Part shown: piece by piece, positions 5,581 through 6,272 of the stretch | Numbering within the stretch: the first letter of the stretch is position 1 | Layout of the letters: the number at the start of each line of letters is the position of its first letter | Source: Gammaproteobacteria bacterium | Lineage (GTDB): Bacteria; Pseudomonadota; Gammaproteobacteria; Thiomicrospirales; Thiomicrospiraceae | DNA: 6,272 nt | Assembly (NCBI GenBank): GCA_013153955.1 | Contig: JAADDM010000104.1 | Span: forward strand, 1 to 6,272 | Direction of reading: 5' to 3' | The notes under the pieces: model-generated | What the model was told of the DNA's origin: nothing | The model's database searches: none | What the model saw: the letters and a program-made list of their open reading frames with translations, nothing else | Program-made: the position numbers and the translations under genes

Positions 5581-6272
5581 TTAAAGCGGCCAATATTTGG
5601 TTAGCCAGCGCGTACCAACGCCAGATCTCACACTGTCACCCGACATCCCGACATCCTTATAAACCAAGCGCACATCGGCAACTTTAACCGAGGAGATTGT
5701 GTTATCTGGCTGAATATCTTCAGGACGTATAATCCCTGCAAACTGAACCACTTCATCTCCATCATGAATCGTGATCCATTTCTCCCCTCTTACCACCAGA
5801 TTGCCATTTGAGATAACCTCAACAACCGTAACAGCAATCGAACCTTTTAAACTCGAATTTTGTTTAACGTCACTTTTTCCTGAAAAAGAACCTTTAGAGC
5901 CATAGCCTAATGACATCCCCTTCAACGGATCCGTGACGGCACCCACAATACCTCCCAATATCCCACTTCCAGTGGTCGCGCTAAAGGGCGTTGTAATCCC
6001 ATAGTCCTGAGCATTGGACTTATCATATTTCGCTTCATCTTTTTTATTCGCCGACATACTTTCGGCCAGGCTAATCGTAATAATATCGCCAATTCGGTGT
6101 GCTCTGGAATCATCAAAAAGCGTTAACCCACCAACCTGATAGAGAGAGCCATTTTTGGGCTGGGCTGGCTGTGGAATATTAAGGGGATAGCTCGGAGCAT
6201 AATTCAAATTTTGATACCGCTCAGGTGTGCTACTGCACCCACTCAAAACAAAGGCTAACAACAATGAAATCC
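5581..6272 (-). CDS. flgH: Flagellar L-ring lipoprotein FlgH (5' end outside window)
   Basis: FlgH is an outer-membrane lipoprotein that forms the L ring around the rod. The visible frame opens inside the signal peptide (ISLLLAFVLSGC), with lipobox LSGC and the lipidated cysteine codon at 6235-6237. Only eleven whole codons precede this cysteine, none an ATG. A TTG at 6264 could start the frame but would leave just nine residues before the cysteine, too short for a lipoprotein signal, so the true start must lie past the window edge. From the cysteine the mature part is about 218 residues. Family motifs include GSLYQVGGLTLFDDSRAHRI, then GDIITISLAES, and GNLVVRGEKWITIHDGDE, followed by GIIRPEDIQPDNTISS, VADVRLVYKDVG, and WLTKYWPL at the end. 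It stands in a separate transcription unit from flgI. Confidence 0.96.
   Translation of the reverse strand, partial: ISLLLAFVLSGCSSTPERYQNLNYAPSYPLNIPQPAQPKNGSLYQVGGLTLFDDSRAHRIGDIITISLAESMSANKKDEAKYDKSNAQDYGITTPFSATTGSGILGGIVGAVTDPLKGMSLGYGSKGSFSGKSDVKQNSSLKGSIAVTVVEVISNGNLVVRGEKWITIHDGDEVVQFAGIIRPEDIQPDNTISSVKVADVRLVYKDVGMSGDSVRSGVGTRWLTKYWPL

Noticed and set aside
6262..6264. TTG as the start codon of FlgH
   Set aside because: It leaves only nine residues before the lipobox cysteine, too short for a signal peptide. The frame stays open to the window edge, so the start lies outside.
1..6272. Mobile elements, CRISPR array, tRNA or other RNA genes
   Set aside because: No direct repeat array, transposase-like frame, terminal repeats or tRNA-like folds were seen; nearly all bases are taken up by flagellar genes.

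Overview
The window is a piece of a bacterial flagellar gene cluster. Every recognisable gene lies on the minus strand, so transcription runs from high to low coordinates: flgH (L-ring lipoprotein, 5' end cut by the window edge), flgI (P-ring), flgJ (rod cap, short form), flgK and flgL (hook-filament junction), then the N-terminal part of an MltC-type lytic murein transglycosylase that runs off the low-coordinate edge. The DNA is moderately AT-rich. L and P rings mean a Gram-negative, and an MltC-like N-terminal domain plus sigma-54-type flagellar promoters point to a gammaproteobacterium with a polar-flagellum type hierarchy (as in Vibrio or Pseudomonas). Genus cannot be fixed from the sequence.

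Layout: flgH ends at 5581. It is followed by a perfect 10-bp inverted repeat (5531-5560) and a classic intrinsic terminator (5471-5494), so flgH closes an upstream transcription unit. A near-consensus sigma-54 site (GG-N10-GC, 5376-5391) then starts a new unit, flgI-flgJ-flgK-flgL, with gaps of 15, 39 and 21 bases and a recognisable Shine-Dalgarno before each gene. This unit closes with a second intrinsic terminator at 680-703.

The most interesting region is 677-724. A second sigma-54-like site sits just after flgL, and its predicted start point falls in the loop of the flgL terminator. The 3' arm of that terminator is the Shine-Dalgarno (GGGAGG) of the GTG-started transglycosylase gene. Read-through RNA from flgL would bury the ribosome site in the hairpin, whereas RNA started at the local promoter would carry it free.

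Functionally, FlgJ here has only the rod-binding domain and lacks the peptidoglycan-cleaving domain found in enteric and Vibrio FlgJ. The MltC-like gene next to flgL is a natural candidate to supply the missing wall-cutting activity, although its catalytic domain lies outside the window. No RNA genes, mobile elements or CRISPR arrays were seen.
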